Source of the DNA: Exophiala sp. HKRS030
Lineage: Eukaryota > Ascomycota > Eurotiomycetes > Chaetothyriales > Herpotrichiellaceae
Length of the DNA stretch: 64,000 nt
Assembly (NCBI GenBank): GCA_023897205.1
Contig: JAHWDD010000004.1
Location: forward strand, 2,046,001 to 2,110,000
Direction of reading: 5' to 3'
In this document: positions 1 to 12,499 of the stretch, piece by piece
Layout of the letters: each line of letters starts with the position of its first letter
Position numbering within the stretch: the stretch's first letter is position 1
The notes under the pieces: generated by a model
The model's input: only the letters and a program-made list of their open reading frames with translations
Told to the model about the DNA's origin: nothing
The model's database searches: none
Program-made: the position numbers and the translations under genes

Positions 1-1110
1 GTTCCTCCCTATCGTTCTCGCATACGTAGCAGAACGGTCTGCAGTTCTTCCACTCGGGATCAGTGTCCACTCGACAGATGGATCGGCCCACTTTCTCAGG
101 CCTTGGTGACCACCACATAGGGCGTTGTCGACGTGTTACACGGCACGCTGTTTTAATAGAAAAAGAGGCTGAGGACAACAATATCCTAGTGCTCCTCACA
201 ACCAGTAAGAAGTATTTACTGACTGTTAGATTGTTTAATTGTTGTTCGTTAAGATTTGCTTTTCTTCGTATTGTCGGGTTAGAGTCTCATAAGCCTCCCA
301 AGTCAGGAGGTGCCATTTCCAGGATTGTGAACAGCCCGGCAATTCTATCTAGGCAGACATTGAAGCCATCAAGACAATCTACTCTCTCGAATCACCCCAC
401 GTGACCAGAGACGAAGAGTGTGGAATTTCCAACTGTAATTGGCTTTACAAGAGATGATTACTTTGCTCCTGCCTCACCTGTTGAGACCCTAATTTGCTCG
501 ACTTCCCGACATCCCTTCAACTTTTTGTGAGTACCTGGCAGCCAGTGGGCTTCCGTATGAGCAAGTCCGCCCATCAGAGACAGTCAAACTGGCGGTCTGA
601 TTTGTCCAGAGCGAGGTCGTTCTATGGCTGCAACAACATTGGTTGGGAGAGCTAGAGAGAAGAAGTAAAGGAACCCAGAAATTCCGCTGTTCAATGATTC
701 GAAGGTTTTCTTGGGCAATGATGGAAACATACCCTGTGGAACGGTGCCGCCCCCTTTCCCCATATTTTGTGGAATTGCCTCCGCGCTGGGCCTGGGTCAA
801 GCAGATCACCGAGGAAATGATTGGTTTACCTCGACCTAACTGAACGAAGATCTGGGGTCGGGTAAGACCATTATGGGCATCGTGTCCGGGGCATGCTGTA
901 TTGCCAGTAACCGGTACGGATTTGTAGGAGCCTGAAGCCAGGCAATCCTCCCATTTTCTGGATAAGCTTTACAAGGCTTCTGGAGGACGGAACTGAGATG
1001 ATATATACATCTTGGGGGGCATTTCAATACCTCTCACTCCTATTTTCCGGGCAATCCTCACGCCACTTATACTCGATCGACATCCGGTTTGACTGCGACG
1101 GCAAAGAAGT
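1..1110. other. Intergenic region with no recognisable gene
   Basis: Short open frames exist on both strands (the longest is about 113 codons, starting at 63), but none shows domain-like sequence, and none can be extended through plausible introns. The last few hundred bases are presumably the promoter of the permease that follows. I see no tRNA, repeat or transposon signature. Confidence 0.5.
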
Positions 1111-2942
1111 ATGGACGACATGAACAAACCCTCACACGACCACAGAGATGTTGAGATGGATCATCACGTGGACAGGCGGTCTCTCGATGATGAACAACTA
1201 CTGGCTGCCCTTGGGCACAAACAGGAATTGCGACGCGAGTTCTCGCTATGGTCACTAGGTTGTTTGTGCCTCTGCCTCATGGCAACATGGGAAGCACTAT
1301 CAACCGTGGTCGCTGCCGCTTTGATCAGCGGAGGGCCTCCTTGCCTGTTCTACAACTAGTATGGTCAAAAAACCACGGATCCGCGAAGCCGTCCAGCTGA
1401 TTGTGCATTACAGTGTCATATCATTCCTGGGAACGATAGCCGTAGCCCTATCCTTGGGTGAGATTGCCAGCATTTGGCCAACCGCAGGAGGTATGTCGGG
1501 TTTTGAACAAGAGACAAGTCAAGTACACTTACACGTTCGAAACTCCAGGTCAATATCACTGGGTTGCCGTCCTTGCTCCACAAAACACTCGAGTCATCGC
1601 ATCGTGGTTCACTGGCTGGATTTCTATCGGTGGTCAGATTGTGCTTACAGCTTCGGCCGCCTTCGCAGCTGGACTCCAACTCCAAGGGCTCATCACCTTG
1701 AATCATCCCGATAGTTATGTTCCACAACGATGGCAAGGAATGCTGTTTTACTGGCTTGTTCTCGTTTACGCTGCCGCGGTGAATATCTGGGGGTCGAAGA
1801 TACTGCCACATGCAAATCTGGCTTCTGGTAAGTGGTTCGGTTTTGTTTGGAAGCCGTTGTACCTGGTGTATGTTGACAATCTGCTGCAGGTGTCTTGCAT
1901 ATCGTCGGCTTCATTGCCATTGTGGCTCTGCTGGGAGCCATGTCGCCCAAGCACTCTTCGCACTATGTGTTTGTAGAGGTCTCGAATTCCAGTGGCTGGA
2001 GCAGCGATGGTGTCGCTTGGCTTGTCGGCCTCTTGAGTTCGGTATACCCATTTCTTGGGTATGATGCCGCAGCACATCTAGCAGAAGGTATGTTTGTTGT
2101 TCCTGAGTCCAAGTCTGACTTGAGTGTTGACCAAATTCTCCCCAGAGTTACCTCGTCCAAGTCGAAATGCTCCTCTCGCCATGGTTGGTTCCGTTGTCGC
2201 CAACGGAATTTTAGGTTTCATTTACTGCATCATCCTGCTGTACAGTCTGGGAGATCTTAACGATCTTCTCAAATCACCTACTGGATTCCCATTCATGCAG
2301 TTATTCCTGAACGTCACCAAGTCCAAGGCCGGCGCGACCATCTTGGTCCTCATCATATCACTTATTGCCGTCGCCGCAAATGCCGCCGGGTTGACGTCGA
2401 CGAGTCGCACCTTTTGGGCTTTTGCTCGAGACGAAGGTATGCCAGCTTCGAGGTACTTTGCGCATGTTCATTCGAACCTCAAAGTACCGGTCCGTATGAT
2501 CCTCCTCGTGACGGTCCTGCAATTCCTGCTCGGCTTCATCTACCTGGGCAACACGACGGCATTCAATGCCATCCTTTCCATGGCAATCATTGGCATGTAT
2601 CTCAGTTACATCCTCCCGATCGTCTACATGCTTCTATGCGGCCGGAAGAAGCTCAACAGAAGTGACTACGGACCTTTCAAACTTGGCCAGATTGGGGGTA
2701 TCATCATCAACACCATCGCGGTCCTATGGTTGGTATTTGCCATGGTGTTCAGCACTTTCCCCAACTTTGAGCCAGTCAATGCTCAGAACATGAATTATTC
2801 CACGGTAGTACTCGTCGGATGGGTTTTGTTCGGCGCCCTTTATTACCTCTTCTTTGGCAGGAAGGTGTACACTGGTCCGGTGGTTGAGACTCCTGCAACC
2901 GAATTGCAAATCACAAATGTGCACGCCACTGATCAGAAATAG
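1111..2942 (+). CDS. APC-family amino acid/choline/GABA-type permease
   Basis: Five exons: 1111-1358, 1414-1490, 1549-1827, 1890-2087, 2146-2942, giving 532 aa. All introns are GT-AG, 55-62 nt, and the frame is kept throughout. The hydrophobic pattern fits about 12 membrane segments. The joined protein carries the hallmarks of the fungal ACT subfamily (UGA4/HNM1-like): SLGEIASIWPTAGGQYHW at the exon 2/3 junction, and a SRTFWAFARDEGMP motif near the middle of exon 5. The family imports amino acids, GABA, choline or polyamines across the plasma or vacuolar membrane; the substrate cannot be read from sequence. The N-terminal ~45 residues are hydrophilic, as usual. The start is the first in-frame ATG and fits family length. 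Confidence 0.9.
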
Positions 2943-3384
2943 GCTGTATGTACATTAGGAGTGTTGTTCGAGATGCCTGACCGGTGAAGATCCATGACGA
3001 GACTTTTATTCGAGATGTACAAGTAGTTGACAATTAAGACCGATGAGAGGTTATTGGCCATCTTCTTGGGTGGCATTGAGTCAAACTAAGGGCGGCATCA
3101 CCCCGTTTCTCGATCGGGAGTAAAGGCCAGCCTTGCCGTTCGTTCTATCGAAGCTCACTTTACTCCCTACTCTCTCGTAGTTCTTCGACTTTTATACACC
3201 TCGTAACATCCTGTGCATTTGCCTATCGCAACGGCTTGTCTAGACATCTTGGAATTATCCTCATCATATTATTATAGAATAACGACGACAACAACACCTC
3301 CACCACCACCACCCATTTCGCCATCTCATCACCCTCCCTCTGTCTGCGTGTCATTTTGAATTTACTTTTTTCGTTCAACCTCAA
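2943..3384. promoter_or_regulatory. Intergenic region and presumed promoter of the TMEM234-like gene
   Basis: No coding potential is visible. The final 100 bases are pyrimidine-rich, with an ACC/ACA microsatellite-like run around 3286-3314, typical of a fungal 5' leader. No defined element is claimed. Confidence 0.4.
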
Positions 3385-4041
3385 ATGGCCGTCGAAGATC
3401 CCACCACCACCAACCCTTCACCCTTCAACTACATCCTCTCGTTCCTTCTCGTCGGCGTCTGTTGGGGTTTCACCACCCCGTTCATCCGTAAAGCCGCCGT
3501 CAACTACACGCCACCATCGAACCCTTCCATCACCGACCCATCCCGATCATGGATATCTCGTCAAATCGCAAAGGCATTCTTCACCGTCCTAGGTCTCCTA
3601 CGGAGTCCGGGTTACGCCGTTCCTCTGGTCATGAATCTGACCGGGAGTATTTGGTTTTTTCTACTGGTCGGACAAGCAGGTACGTCTTTTTTTTAAACCT
3701 CTTCTGAAATATCAACATCCGGACCCCCCTTTCACTCAACCCTCATCGGAGAGAGTACCATTCACATCCAAGCCTGACCAATGGCTTTTCCTTTTTTTGT
3801 TTTTTGATCCAGAAAAAAAAAAGTTCCTACTCGGAACCTCTCACTCTCAAGTACCCAATTAACCAACAACTCTTGTCCAACAGAACTCTCTTTGACGGTC
3901 CCCATCACGAATTCCCTCGCATTTCTCTTCACCGTTTTGGGTGAATGGTACGCAGAAGGCAAACTCATCTCCAAAGATACTTGGCTGGGGATGAGTCTGG
4001 TCTGCGCGGGAATCGGGTTGTGTGTTTGGTCAAAGACTTGA
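3385..4041 (+). CDS. TMEM234: TMEM234-family small membrane protein
   Basis: Two exons, 3385-3679 and 3884-4041, give 150 aa, close to the size of animal TMEM234. About four hydrophobic segments are visible. The N-terminal LVGVCWGFTTPFIRKA resembles the first EmrE/DMT-like helix of the family (Pfam TMEM234), and the last exon holds the conserved TNSLAFLFTVLGEW stretch. The family belongs to the drug/metabolite transporter-like fold, and its molecular role in fungi is unknown. The 204-nt intron is long for this window and holds T8, T7 and A10-type runs. The ATG at 3385 has A at -3 and C at -1. It converges on the chitin synthase gene with 479 bases between stop codons. Confidence 0.85.
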
Positions 4042-4520
4042 TCGTTGGATACCTAGGCAGTTGACAATGACACAAAACTGCCCGTCACCTGCCCTACATT
4101 ACCACTGCCTCGCTGTACATACATTGTTCACGATACACGTGTCATAGATAGATATTCAATGGTAGATCCGGAGGTATAGCATGTTACTCACAGAACAACA
4201 AATTCCTACCATTACAAGAGTACATATCTACCCTAGGTACTTCGTCATCGTCATTTCTTCTTCCGTGCCAGAACGTCTGACGGATTATCCACGATCTCGA
4301 GTAAGAATTTGTTTTTCTTTTCGTACATAAAGGTACACAGGGTATCATGCCAAGCAGATGGTTGTTACAACGAACATAGGATTATAGCCAAAGAGTCACC
4401 CAGATTGGTAGCCTACCCAACCAAAACGCCGAGGCTTTTTAGAGCCCATCCACCATCAACCCTCCCCCAATGTGTGTTGTGTTCCTCGTTGCTCATAAAT
4501 CATCCTGTTGACGGATCTGA

Positions 4521-7402
4521 TTATACTCCACGGAACTGTAAACGCGTTAGAAAATGGCACCCAAAAAATACAAACAAGAAATACTCACCAATCTCACTAT
4601 CAAGAACCAGCAAGCTCCAATGAACCTGAATAATGACAGACCGGCAACTGACCACAGGATAACCGCCAGGTAGATGGTCGAGTTCTGTTGCTCCGTATTG
4701 TCCGTGTTGATTCTATCAAATCCTGCCGTGTTCAAGACTGCCGCCACTAATATAAAATTGGTGACCATCCATGCCGTAACAACGTTGCTTCGGAAAGACT
4801 TGTAGTAATCTTCCTGCTTGTCCGCTGGATTGATCTTCTTGACTTCCTTTGGAGGCTTGCCTGCGAATTTCTGCAACTCGGCATCGTATTGGGCGTTCAA
4901 ATCCCCGTCATCCTGTGGAATGGCCACATCAAGCTTACCATCGGCCTTGACCGTGACACTTTCGAGCTTCTCGGCTTTGTCGTCGCCTTTGGTACCCCAT
5001 GTTATGTCGTGAGTATTGCAGAAGGCGTAGATGTTGAGCACGTTGATGTAGGTCGGGGTAAGAACCAGGTACTGAAGGAAGCAAGTGAACATGTGCCACG
5101 GGTCGAAGAACAGAAAACTCGCCACGAACCAAAGGACGTACGTGCTTGCCAGAGAAACGATCAGTCCGAAGAACGTACTGTTGTTGAAAATGGTGGAGAA
5201 ACTAAAGTCCTTTTGCTGGACTTCATTTTGGATCGACTTGACCGTCAGGAAGATCGAGGCAAAAGTCAACCAGCACATGAGAAGTGACCAAAAGATAACC
5301 ATCATCAGGTAGGATTTTTTGGACCCGGTCGGCCGGTTGCCCATGGAAAGGATGAAGCAGTAGAGAAGAGTTCCGAGGTAGATAAATTCAAAGACGACAC
5401 CAAGAATGGTTCCTGCGTTTCCGAGAGGTCCAGGAGATCCCAGGGATGCGGTAAGGAGTCGGAAAACCAGGAAGAAGTTGCCAATAGCAAACCAAGCAAA
5501 CAACATGTTAATTGTCTGGTAGGTGAACTCGATCAAGAACATGAACTTCCGTATGGCACTGTGATCACTGCGCCAAAGCTGGTACACGTGTGCAACAGCG
5601 TAGACCGCCGCGAAAAACGAACCATTGAGCCATCGTCGTCGTTGCAAAACAAACTCGGGGATTTTGTCAGGGACATCGGTCTCGCCTGTGGCCGATTTGA
5701 CGTATTGTAGAATCCAGCGACAGTTTCGCTTGCTGACCAGCTCGAAACAGAGAATGCGATCCTCGGCAAGATACATGTTGGCAGTGAAGACGCCTGCATC
5801 AGCGTGCATGAACTCGCCCTTGAAATACTTCTCAAGAGGTCCTTCACCATTCTTGTCGTTCTGTAAAGCCACATAGCGATATGCTGAGAAGGCACCAGGA
5901 AGCACAGAGATGAAACCAAAAGCTGACTCGAGTGGCTTGTCCAAAATGTTTGACATCTTGTATTCAAAGTTTTGTGTGGCAATCAGGGGGTTGTAGAGCT
6001 TTTTACCATGATCCAACATGACCTTGATTTCGCCGCAAGCTCCGCCGCACATCGGTTCCAAGTCGAATGCTTTCCATAGTTGATAGATCGAATCCTTACC
6101 AGGTTTGGTTCCGGCATCGATTAGCACGCAGATGTTGGGGTCCAGTACCCGGCCAAAGGCTTGGAAGAACCATCGATGAGAGTTGATCTTTTTCTGGTTC
6201 TTCTCCTTCAAACAAAAGAGTAATTGTACAGGCGTGGCCGATCTGGGCTTCAACGACACCTGCGTGCCTTTGAGTTCTAGCCCTACTTGCGTCGTGTATT
6301 CGTATATATGTGCCGTGACATCCTTTCCATTGACCTGTTGCTTGGCAATGCCGTCCTGGTACACACCTAGACCAGCTAAGACTGCTCTGGTTCGAGGATT
6401 GATCTTCGCACGACCATCACTGACAATGCAAACTACGATCTTCTTCCACGCTTCTTTGCCCCAGGTCTTGCTGCTCGTACGGTTGCACATGTATTCGATA
6501 TTCTTGAAGACACCGATCATTGTCCGTGCAAACAGGAATTCATCCTCATTGTACATCGTCACAACGATGAAAAGCTCGGTCTGTCGAGGCTTTGCAAAGA
6601 GCCTCTGACGGAGGGTAAATCGTTCGTTGTAGAAATCTGCAGGGTCACAAGTCGCTGCCGAGTATCTCATATGCGTGAATTCGTCTCTCTCAGGTGGTTG
6701 CGCATGGGGGACTTGGGCGAGTAGTTTTGGGGGCAGAGGACAGTCGAGGACGAGATTGCCGTTGAACAGTTGCACCTCCTTCACGGTCTTCCATCTACGG
6801 ATCGGTGCGGGGGATGGCGTTGGGCGAGGTTCGTCATGATATCCCTCGTAGTCCATGCCAGGTTGAGAATGAGGATCAGGACCATACGCCGAATCTGGCT
6901 GTAGAATAGGTGCAGTATCATGATCGCCGCGGTAGGGTTCGCCAGGAGTTGGGTATGGATCTAACGCATAATCGCCTTGTGGGTGGGGGGAGTAGGTCTG
7001 GTTGTAGTATGCATCATGGTGTTCCTCTGGCGACACGATATATTCATTCCTACCATACCCCATGTCTCCCGCCGCAGGATACTGCTGTTCATACTGCTGG
7101 TTGTGGCCTTGTGAGTTATGGATATTTTCTACCGAATATGTCGGCTGCATTGCCAGTCGGTCATTGGACGCTGTTGGCATTTGCAAATGTAGAGGTTGTA
7201 GTTGTCTCGAGTAGAACTCCTCAGGATGTGTATATGCTTGCAAGGGCCGCCCAGGTGAGGGCGATCGGGAATCGTATTGAGGGTTGGCCGACGGAGAATA
7301 CGGCCCGTCTCGCTGCGGACTACCTGAGCGCAACAGTTAGTATCTCTTTTCTGAAAAGCATGGAACGTCCGAGGTGGATTTACCGAGTCGGTTGTACGCC
7401 AT
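4521..7402 (-). CDS. Chitin synthase, class I
   Basis: Three exons on the minus strand (7402-7384, 7323-4589, 4535-4521) give 922 aa. The first exon is only 19 nt (MAYNRL plus one base) and the last only 15 nt (FRGV, stop). Both are supported by clean GT-AG introns of 60 and 53 nt with CTAAC branch sites, and by the family's usual ends. Residues 1-180 are Pro/Tyr/Gln-rich and probably disordered. Then follow the CS1 N-terminal and catalytic regions, with EDR (~528) and QRRRW (~567) of processive GT2 enzymes, and a block of C-terminal membrane helices. The enzyme polymerises UDP-GlcNAc into chitin at the plasma membrane. Class I rather than II or III is judged from remembered sequence around the catalytic core and the FRGV tail. 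Confidence 0.93.
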
Positions 7403-8684
7403 GGCAGGCGAGATGGAGGAAAGGAGGGAGTATGCCCAGGCGACAGTGGCCTGTGTCCAAGGAATGGAATGCGACGGTGGTTACGATATGCGATGTTTGA
7501 GAGAGGGTTTGATCCAAGATGACACTGCTCCAGATGGCCGCGCAATCGAAGATCTTTTTGCAAGAGGTTTCGAAGGGGCTGAGTGGTGAATTACGTGGAG
7601 ATCTCTGTTTACTCCTGCGGCCGGACTTGGAAGTGGACCGCGGGGATGAAGACTCCTGTGCTACCAAGGTATTCGGACTCGTACGCTTGGGAAGAGGGAT
7701 TGGATAGTGATACCTCTGTACGGAGTACTGCTGTAAGTAGTGAGTGACTTTGTGATTGAGATGAATCGCAGGAGGGCTTCGAGCAGTCCGGAGTACGAGT
7801 ATTCTCACATCACCCAGGGGCGGCACGGGCTCTTGAGATTCTCTGACAAGGGCCAAGTACACCAAGTCGCCGCAGTAACAAGCTAAGTCCATCACATGCA
7901 GAATAGGGCACACTTAGTGGGCTGCTTATTTGCTGCAAGGCTTTCTTCTATTCGTACAGTACTGTCCTCCAGCGACCTCGGACGCTTTGTTTCTATTTTT
8001 TCTTTCTCCTCGTGCTATTTGCCATCATCGTCGTCATCCGATCTACTCACCTCATCGGCTCACGTCCGAGTGCCTTGCGTGGCTTAATGCTTGGTCGCGG
8101 GAACCAGAAGGATAGCGACAGTGATCAACATGTTTATGTCTCGGCGACCTCCAATTCTCGCACTCCGCAGGTACGTATTGTTGTTACGGATATTGAGTAT
8201 GAGGCAATCAATCTCCTCCGAGGCCCATTACATCCTGTAGGCGAAGCATCTGTGGCTGCGCAAAGCACGTTTCAGCTTCCCCAGATACGCCACGCGCTAC
8301 CACTTATCGAATCAATGTCCGCATACAGAAGAGGCAAACTGTGGCTGTGGCTTGTGCACGAGAATCCCGACACCTCACATCGTGCCGCAACACTTCCCTG
8401 CGCATCTTCAGCAGCCAGCCTGATGATGAAACCTGCCCTGTGTGACGTGAATAACGCACCTATCCTTGGTTGCAATACATTCGACATCATTCACAGGTGG
8501 ATTTTAATTGGCACTTCCGGAGCGTATTATGATCTGGTCCGGATTACACCTCGATTGTGATGATGACCAGGAACCACACCGAGTACACACACCAGGAACA
8601 CATACTACAATACCAGAGTTTACTAAACCACTATAATTCCCAACAATGACCAAGCCTGGCTACTTCGTTTTTAACACAGGTCAT
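7403..8684. other. Intergenic region between chitin synthase 5' end and VAC14 3' end
   Basis: It holds the chitin synthase promoter and leader (7403 to about 8000) and VAC14 3' flank. One exact TACGGAGTA copy is at 7719-7727 and a near copy (CCGGAGTAC) at 7783-7791. Open frames of up to 182 codons occur (8012-8560), but the sequence does not look like protein and I do not call them. Confidence 0.5.
7719..7727 (+). repeat. TACGGAGTA intergenic 9-mer, copy 1
   Basis: Exact match. The flanks extend it to GTACGGAGTAC, two palindromic GTAC half-sites around GGA. It lies upstream of the chitin synthase. Confidence 0.8.
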
Positions 8685-11600
8685 CTATTTCTTTCCCTTG
8701 TCGCGATCTCTACTCCCGCCGGCTCTCGACACAAACTTGCCCAACCCGCCCGCAAGGCTGTGCCCACGCTTGTGTGGCGTGGGTCTTTCGGAGCCCACCA
8801 AGCTTGGAGTTGAACCTGTGTTTACTGTAAGGCCACTACCCGCCTTGACGAGTCCGCCTTGACCGGAAGGGGCACCGATCATGCTCAACGGTCTGGTACT
8901 GCGAGCCTTGCCCTCACTCTCCGCCCTTCCACCCGTCCGGCTAGTTCCACCACCATTGGCGCCATCGAGGAGGCCGTATGTTAATCCGCTGGCAAGAGGT
9001 ATGTCGGCGTCATTACCTCGAAGCAGTCGCTCATTCCGTCGCCGCGCACGTTCTTGTGTTTGTTTGAACTTATCCAAAAGTTCGGGCCACCTGACTTCGT
9101 TGGCTGCATTGTCGCGATTACGGCTCAGACGCGCTGCAACAGCGCCGGTGGGCGCGGGCGGCATGTTCGACGATGCCATTCCTGATACGCCACTATATCA
9201 AGATGGACGTATTAGTAACTCATTTCTCTTACTTACCAAACTTGAGAGTATGGGGCATAACGACATACGATGGTCTTGCAGACGTAGGCATGGCAGCTGG
9301 CGTATGAAGCAAGCCTATTGCTGAGACACTGTTAAGACGATTTTTCAATGCGCCAAAGGCCGAAGACTGAGGAAGAAGCATGAGTAGCCCGTAAAGACAT
9401 TTGTAGAGATATGGATATCTGTCTGGTTCGAGGAGTTGTAGGCGAAGATCTGTCTGTGTTAGCGGGGCGATCTAGGAGAAGACGATGACTGCATACACGT
9501 AAAAACGGGGCTTTCCAGCAACTGAACAAGCTTATCGATCTGGATGAGCATGTTCACTGTCATTTCAAGATCCGCGAAAATCTGCAGCAGATTGTACGCC
9601 TGTTCATAGGCTTGCGCAAGCAAGCACAGCGAGAATGTAGCAACGGCGTTATAACACCACGCACGAAATAAGGCGACAAAGAACATCTGGCCATCTTTGC
9701 TTTCCAAGTTTCGAAGCCTTTTCCTCAATTCGGCTAATTCTGGGGCGGTGATGAGGTTGTTGTTTAAGTTCTGCACCATGATGCTGGCAAATTCGATGTC
9801 TTCATCCTTCTCAATGCAGTCGGCCAATGTTCTGTAGATCCTTTCTGGCTGAAGGTTGATGCATAATTGACGTATGATCAGATTGCCTCTGATTTCGAGG
9901 AGTTTGCGGTCAGTCGAAAAGAGTTGCAGCAGGGCAACCATGAACGAGGCAAAATAGCTATCCTCACTGTTCTTAGAAATCTGGGAGAGCAGTTGCAAAT
10001 CGCGTGTTACAACGGCTTCGGCTGGATCTGAAAGTGTCTTTAACAAGGCTGGGAAAGTTCCGTCGTTGAACGCGAGGACTTTCTTTGGCGCTTTCTTGTG
10101 GAGCATTATCAACCAGTTCAAGGCTGCAACACGGGTTTCCTCATTCTCATTCAGAAATTGCAAAGTCAGTGTGTTGACTGCTGCTGCGTAGTCCATGTCG
10201 GCTGGAGCCTGTAATGAAGGCGCCATGCTGGCTCTTGATCTGGCTTCGAAAGACCTCGCATCGGCCTCGATGGAAGCCTCGACACCTGGCTCATTCTCTT
10301 TCGCTGATGGTGCAAGACTGGTTTTCGATGCTGCTCCGAGCGGTCTCTTGTCCGACGCATCTCCGTCTCGAATGCTAAGCACGGAAAGGTTGCTTGGTGC
10401 GTGACTTTCATCACGCTCAGTCTTCTTGTCGTCTTGAAGACTCACGATATAGTCCATTAATGACCTATTGACTTTGCTGGCTGTTGTTCTGACTTGTTCT
10501 GACTGTGACGACAAGGATGGCAAAACACGGGACAAGAGCCGTGGAACGAATGGTAGGATTTCCTCTGGGCTGATTTCGAAGAAGCTGTCAATCCAGCGGA
10601 GTGCCACAATTCCTATCTCTTCCTCTTTTTGCTTTGAGAGCCCCTCGAGACGAAGGTTTGTTGTGCTTTCTTTGCTAGAGGAAACATCCACGAATTTGAG
10701 GAGTATATCAAGAATAGCAGCATGATCGACCTGAACGTCTTGCCCAGGTATCCAATCACCGCCAGTGTCGTCGTCGTCATCAAGGACATCTTGTGCTGTA
10801 CCAGATTCGGAATCTTCGATGGCATTGTCGTCTGATATGCTACCTGCTGCCGTAGCGCTCCCATCTTCGCTTTCTGTTTTCGGCTTGATGTTGCTGATTC
10901 GACTCTTGCGACTTTCAGCGATGCCTCTTTTGATCTTTGCAATCTTCTTGATCTCGTTCAAAAAGCGCTCCAGCAGCCCTTGAGTTGCCACGTAAACATC
11001 CCGATTTGGATCGCCCAGAAACTTGAAGAGGCCACCTAGAAAGGCTGGCAGATAATGTACGAGTTCTAGATCAGGGATCGTGTCCAGAAGTGTGAGCCAT
11101 GAGACAAGGAATGTTCTGGTGAAGGGATTGAGGACGTGAATTCGTTCTTCCAAAAGTGGAATGAATTTGGCGAGAGAGAATGTAGTGGGGTAGTCAGCAC
11201 TTTCCCTATCAGAATTCGTGTTCTCGCCGTCTTCATCCTGGAAATTTAGCACCGACACATACGAGGCAGCGGACTCCGAGACAATATCCTTGATGAGACG
11301 ATCGAGGAGCTCCGCGCCATTCTTCACAGATAGTTCCGAGTCGGCCGCAAGCTGTTGAACATATTAGTACATGCTTGGGCATTGTATTCGCCTTCTGACC
11401 TTGCACAAGGAATCAAATATGTCATTGAAGAAGACCAAGATTTCACCCTTGGCCACTTTGGCGATATTATACATGGCTTCACAGGCATAATATCGTACAC
11501 GGGCATCTTGGTCTGTAAAACATGCCAATACGGGTGGCACTATCACCTGCAGGTATCGGGCAACTTCGTCCTGACGGAGAGGTGATCAGCTTTCCAGTGT

Positions 11601-11908
11601 TTACAGGCATGTTATGATAGGACTTACAGAGCCCAGAGCAATCGATGCAGCAGCTAGCCCGATGAGTCCTCCATTTCGAGCGTGCGGTAGATGAACAGCA
11701 TAGGCATAATCATGACATAGTTGATCGAGAGTCTTTCGAATCTTGTCATGTTCTTTGTCGGCAATGGCTTCTCTGACAAAACGCTCGAGCCTTGCGGGAT
11801 GTCAGTCTAGACGTCGCATACGGAAGCATGGGTTTGATACTCTAGTGCCCCTTGCTTGCGTTTGTCATAAAGTTTGTCAGTCAGAAGCCGCTGAACTGAT
11901 GGATCCAT
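8685..11908 (-). CDS. VAC14: VAC14, scaffold of the PI(3,5)P2 kinase complex
   Basis: Six exons: 11908-11841, 11790-11628, 11570-11400, 11351-9497, 9449-9237, 9181-8685; 988 aa. VAC14 holds the Fab1/PIKfyve kinase and the Fig4 phosphatase on the vacuolar membrane. The start, [18 protein letters not shown], and the HEAT-like helices in exons 2-3 match the Fab1-binding N-terminus. Exon 4 contains the long HEAT array with an acidic linker (about residues 260-330). The end of exon 4 and exon 5 carry the Fig4-binding region, ending in [20 protein letters not shown]. The C-terminal tail ([18 protein letters not shown], then Ser/Gly-rich) is typical. Intron 1 uses a CAAG acceptor and intron 3 a GTCAGA donor; both are unusual but needed to keep the frame. 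Confidence 0.92.
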
Positions 11909-12499
11909 GTTGATATGTCGATGGAGGGATGCTGGGTCGTGCGATCATCATCGGAGGCTGATGCAGCCTGGAACGTCAGTGTATCTTCGAGTTCTGTGCA
12001 GCACCTTCATCTGTATTCCATTTCCACGTTTCAGAGTCTCTGTTGTCTTTATAGTTCGAAAGAAGAAGATAGGACGAAATTCATCGGCTGGACATGGTTG
12101 ATAAATAACGCGTGCGTAGTTCGGAGGTTGTAGCGAGGTTGCCAACTTTGGGGCCTCCGTCAACGCTCGATACGATTGGCGGGGAGTCAACCACCATTTT
12201 TGATGACCGTGAACCCTTGTACTCCGTACCGCCAGTGCAAGTCGCGTGTACTCGTATTTTGACCATCTCACCATGGAGAAACGTCTCTGTTCATCGAAAC
12301 ATACAGTACTACAGAATCGCAGTGAAGATATAATCAGTCCACTTGGGTACTTGTGGACGTGATGACCTCTTGACACAACAATCTACATTATTTCATCATC
12401 TCCAATCTACCAGACCATCCAAGGCCTCCATCTGTTAAAACAAGACTCAAAAGTATTCTATTGACTCTGCGGGCCAGACTTCGACCTCTGCTGGTCAAG
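11909..12499. other. Intergenic region between VAC14 start and RAD54 stop
   Basis: No gene seen. It includes the VAC14 leader and promoter and the RAD54 3' flank, with one exact TACTCCGTA copy at 12220-12228. Confidence 0.5.
12220..12228 (+). repeat. TACTCCGTA intergenic 9-mer, copy 2
   Basis: Exact match, with the full GTAC-TCC-GTAC form. It lies about 310 bases upstream of the VAC14 ATG. Confidence 0.8.

Noticed and set aside
8012..8560. 182-codon open frame between chitin synthase and VAC14
   Set aside because: No motif, weak start, and no support for introns; probably leader or spacer.
12081..12376. Short minus-strand frames before the VAC14 start as a missing upstream exon
   Set aside because: VAC14 already begins with its conserved MDPSVQRLL start, and no donor leads into it.
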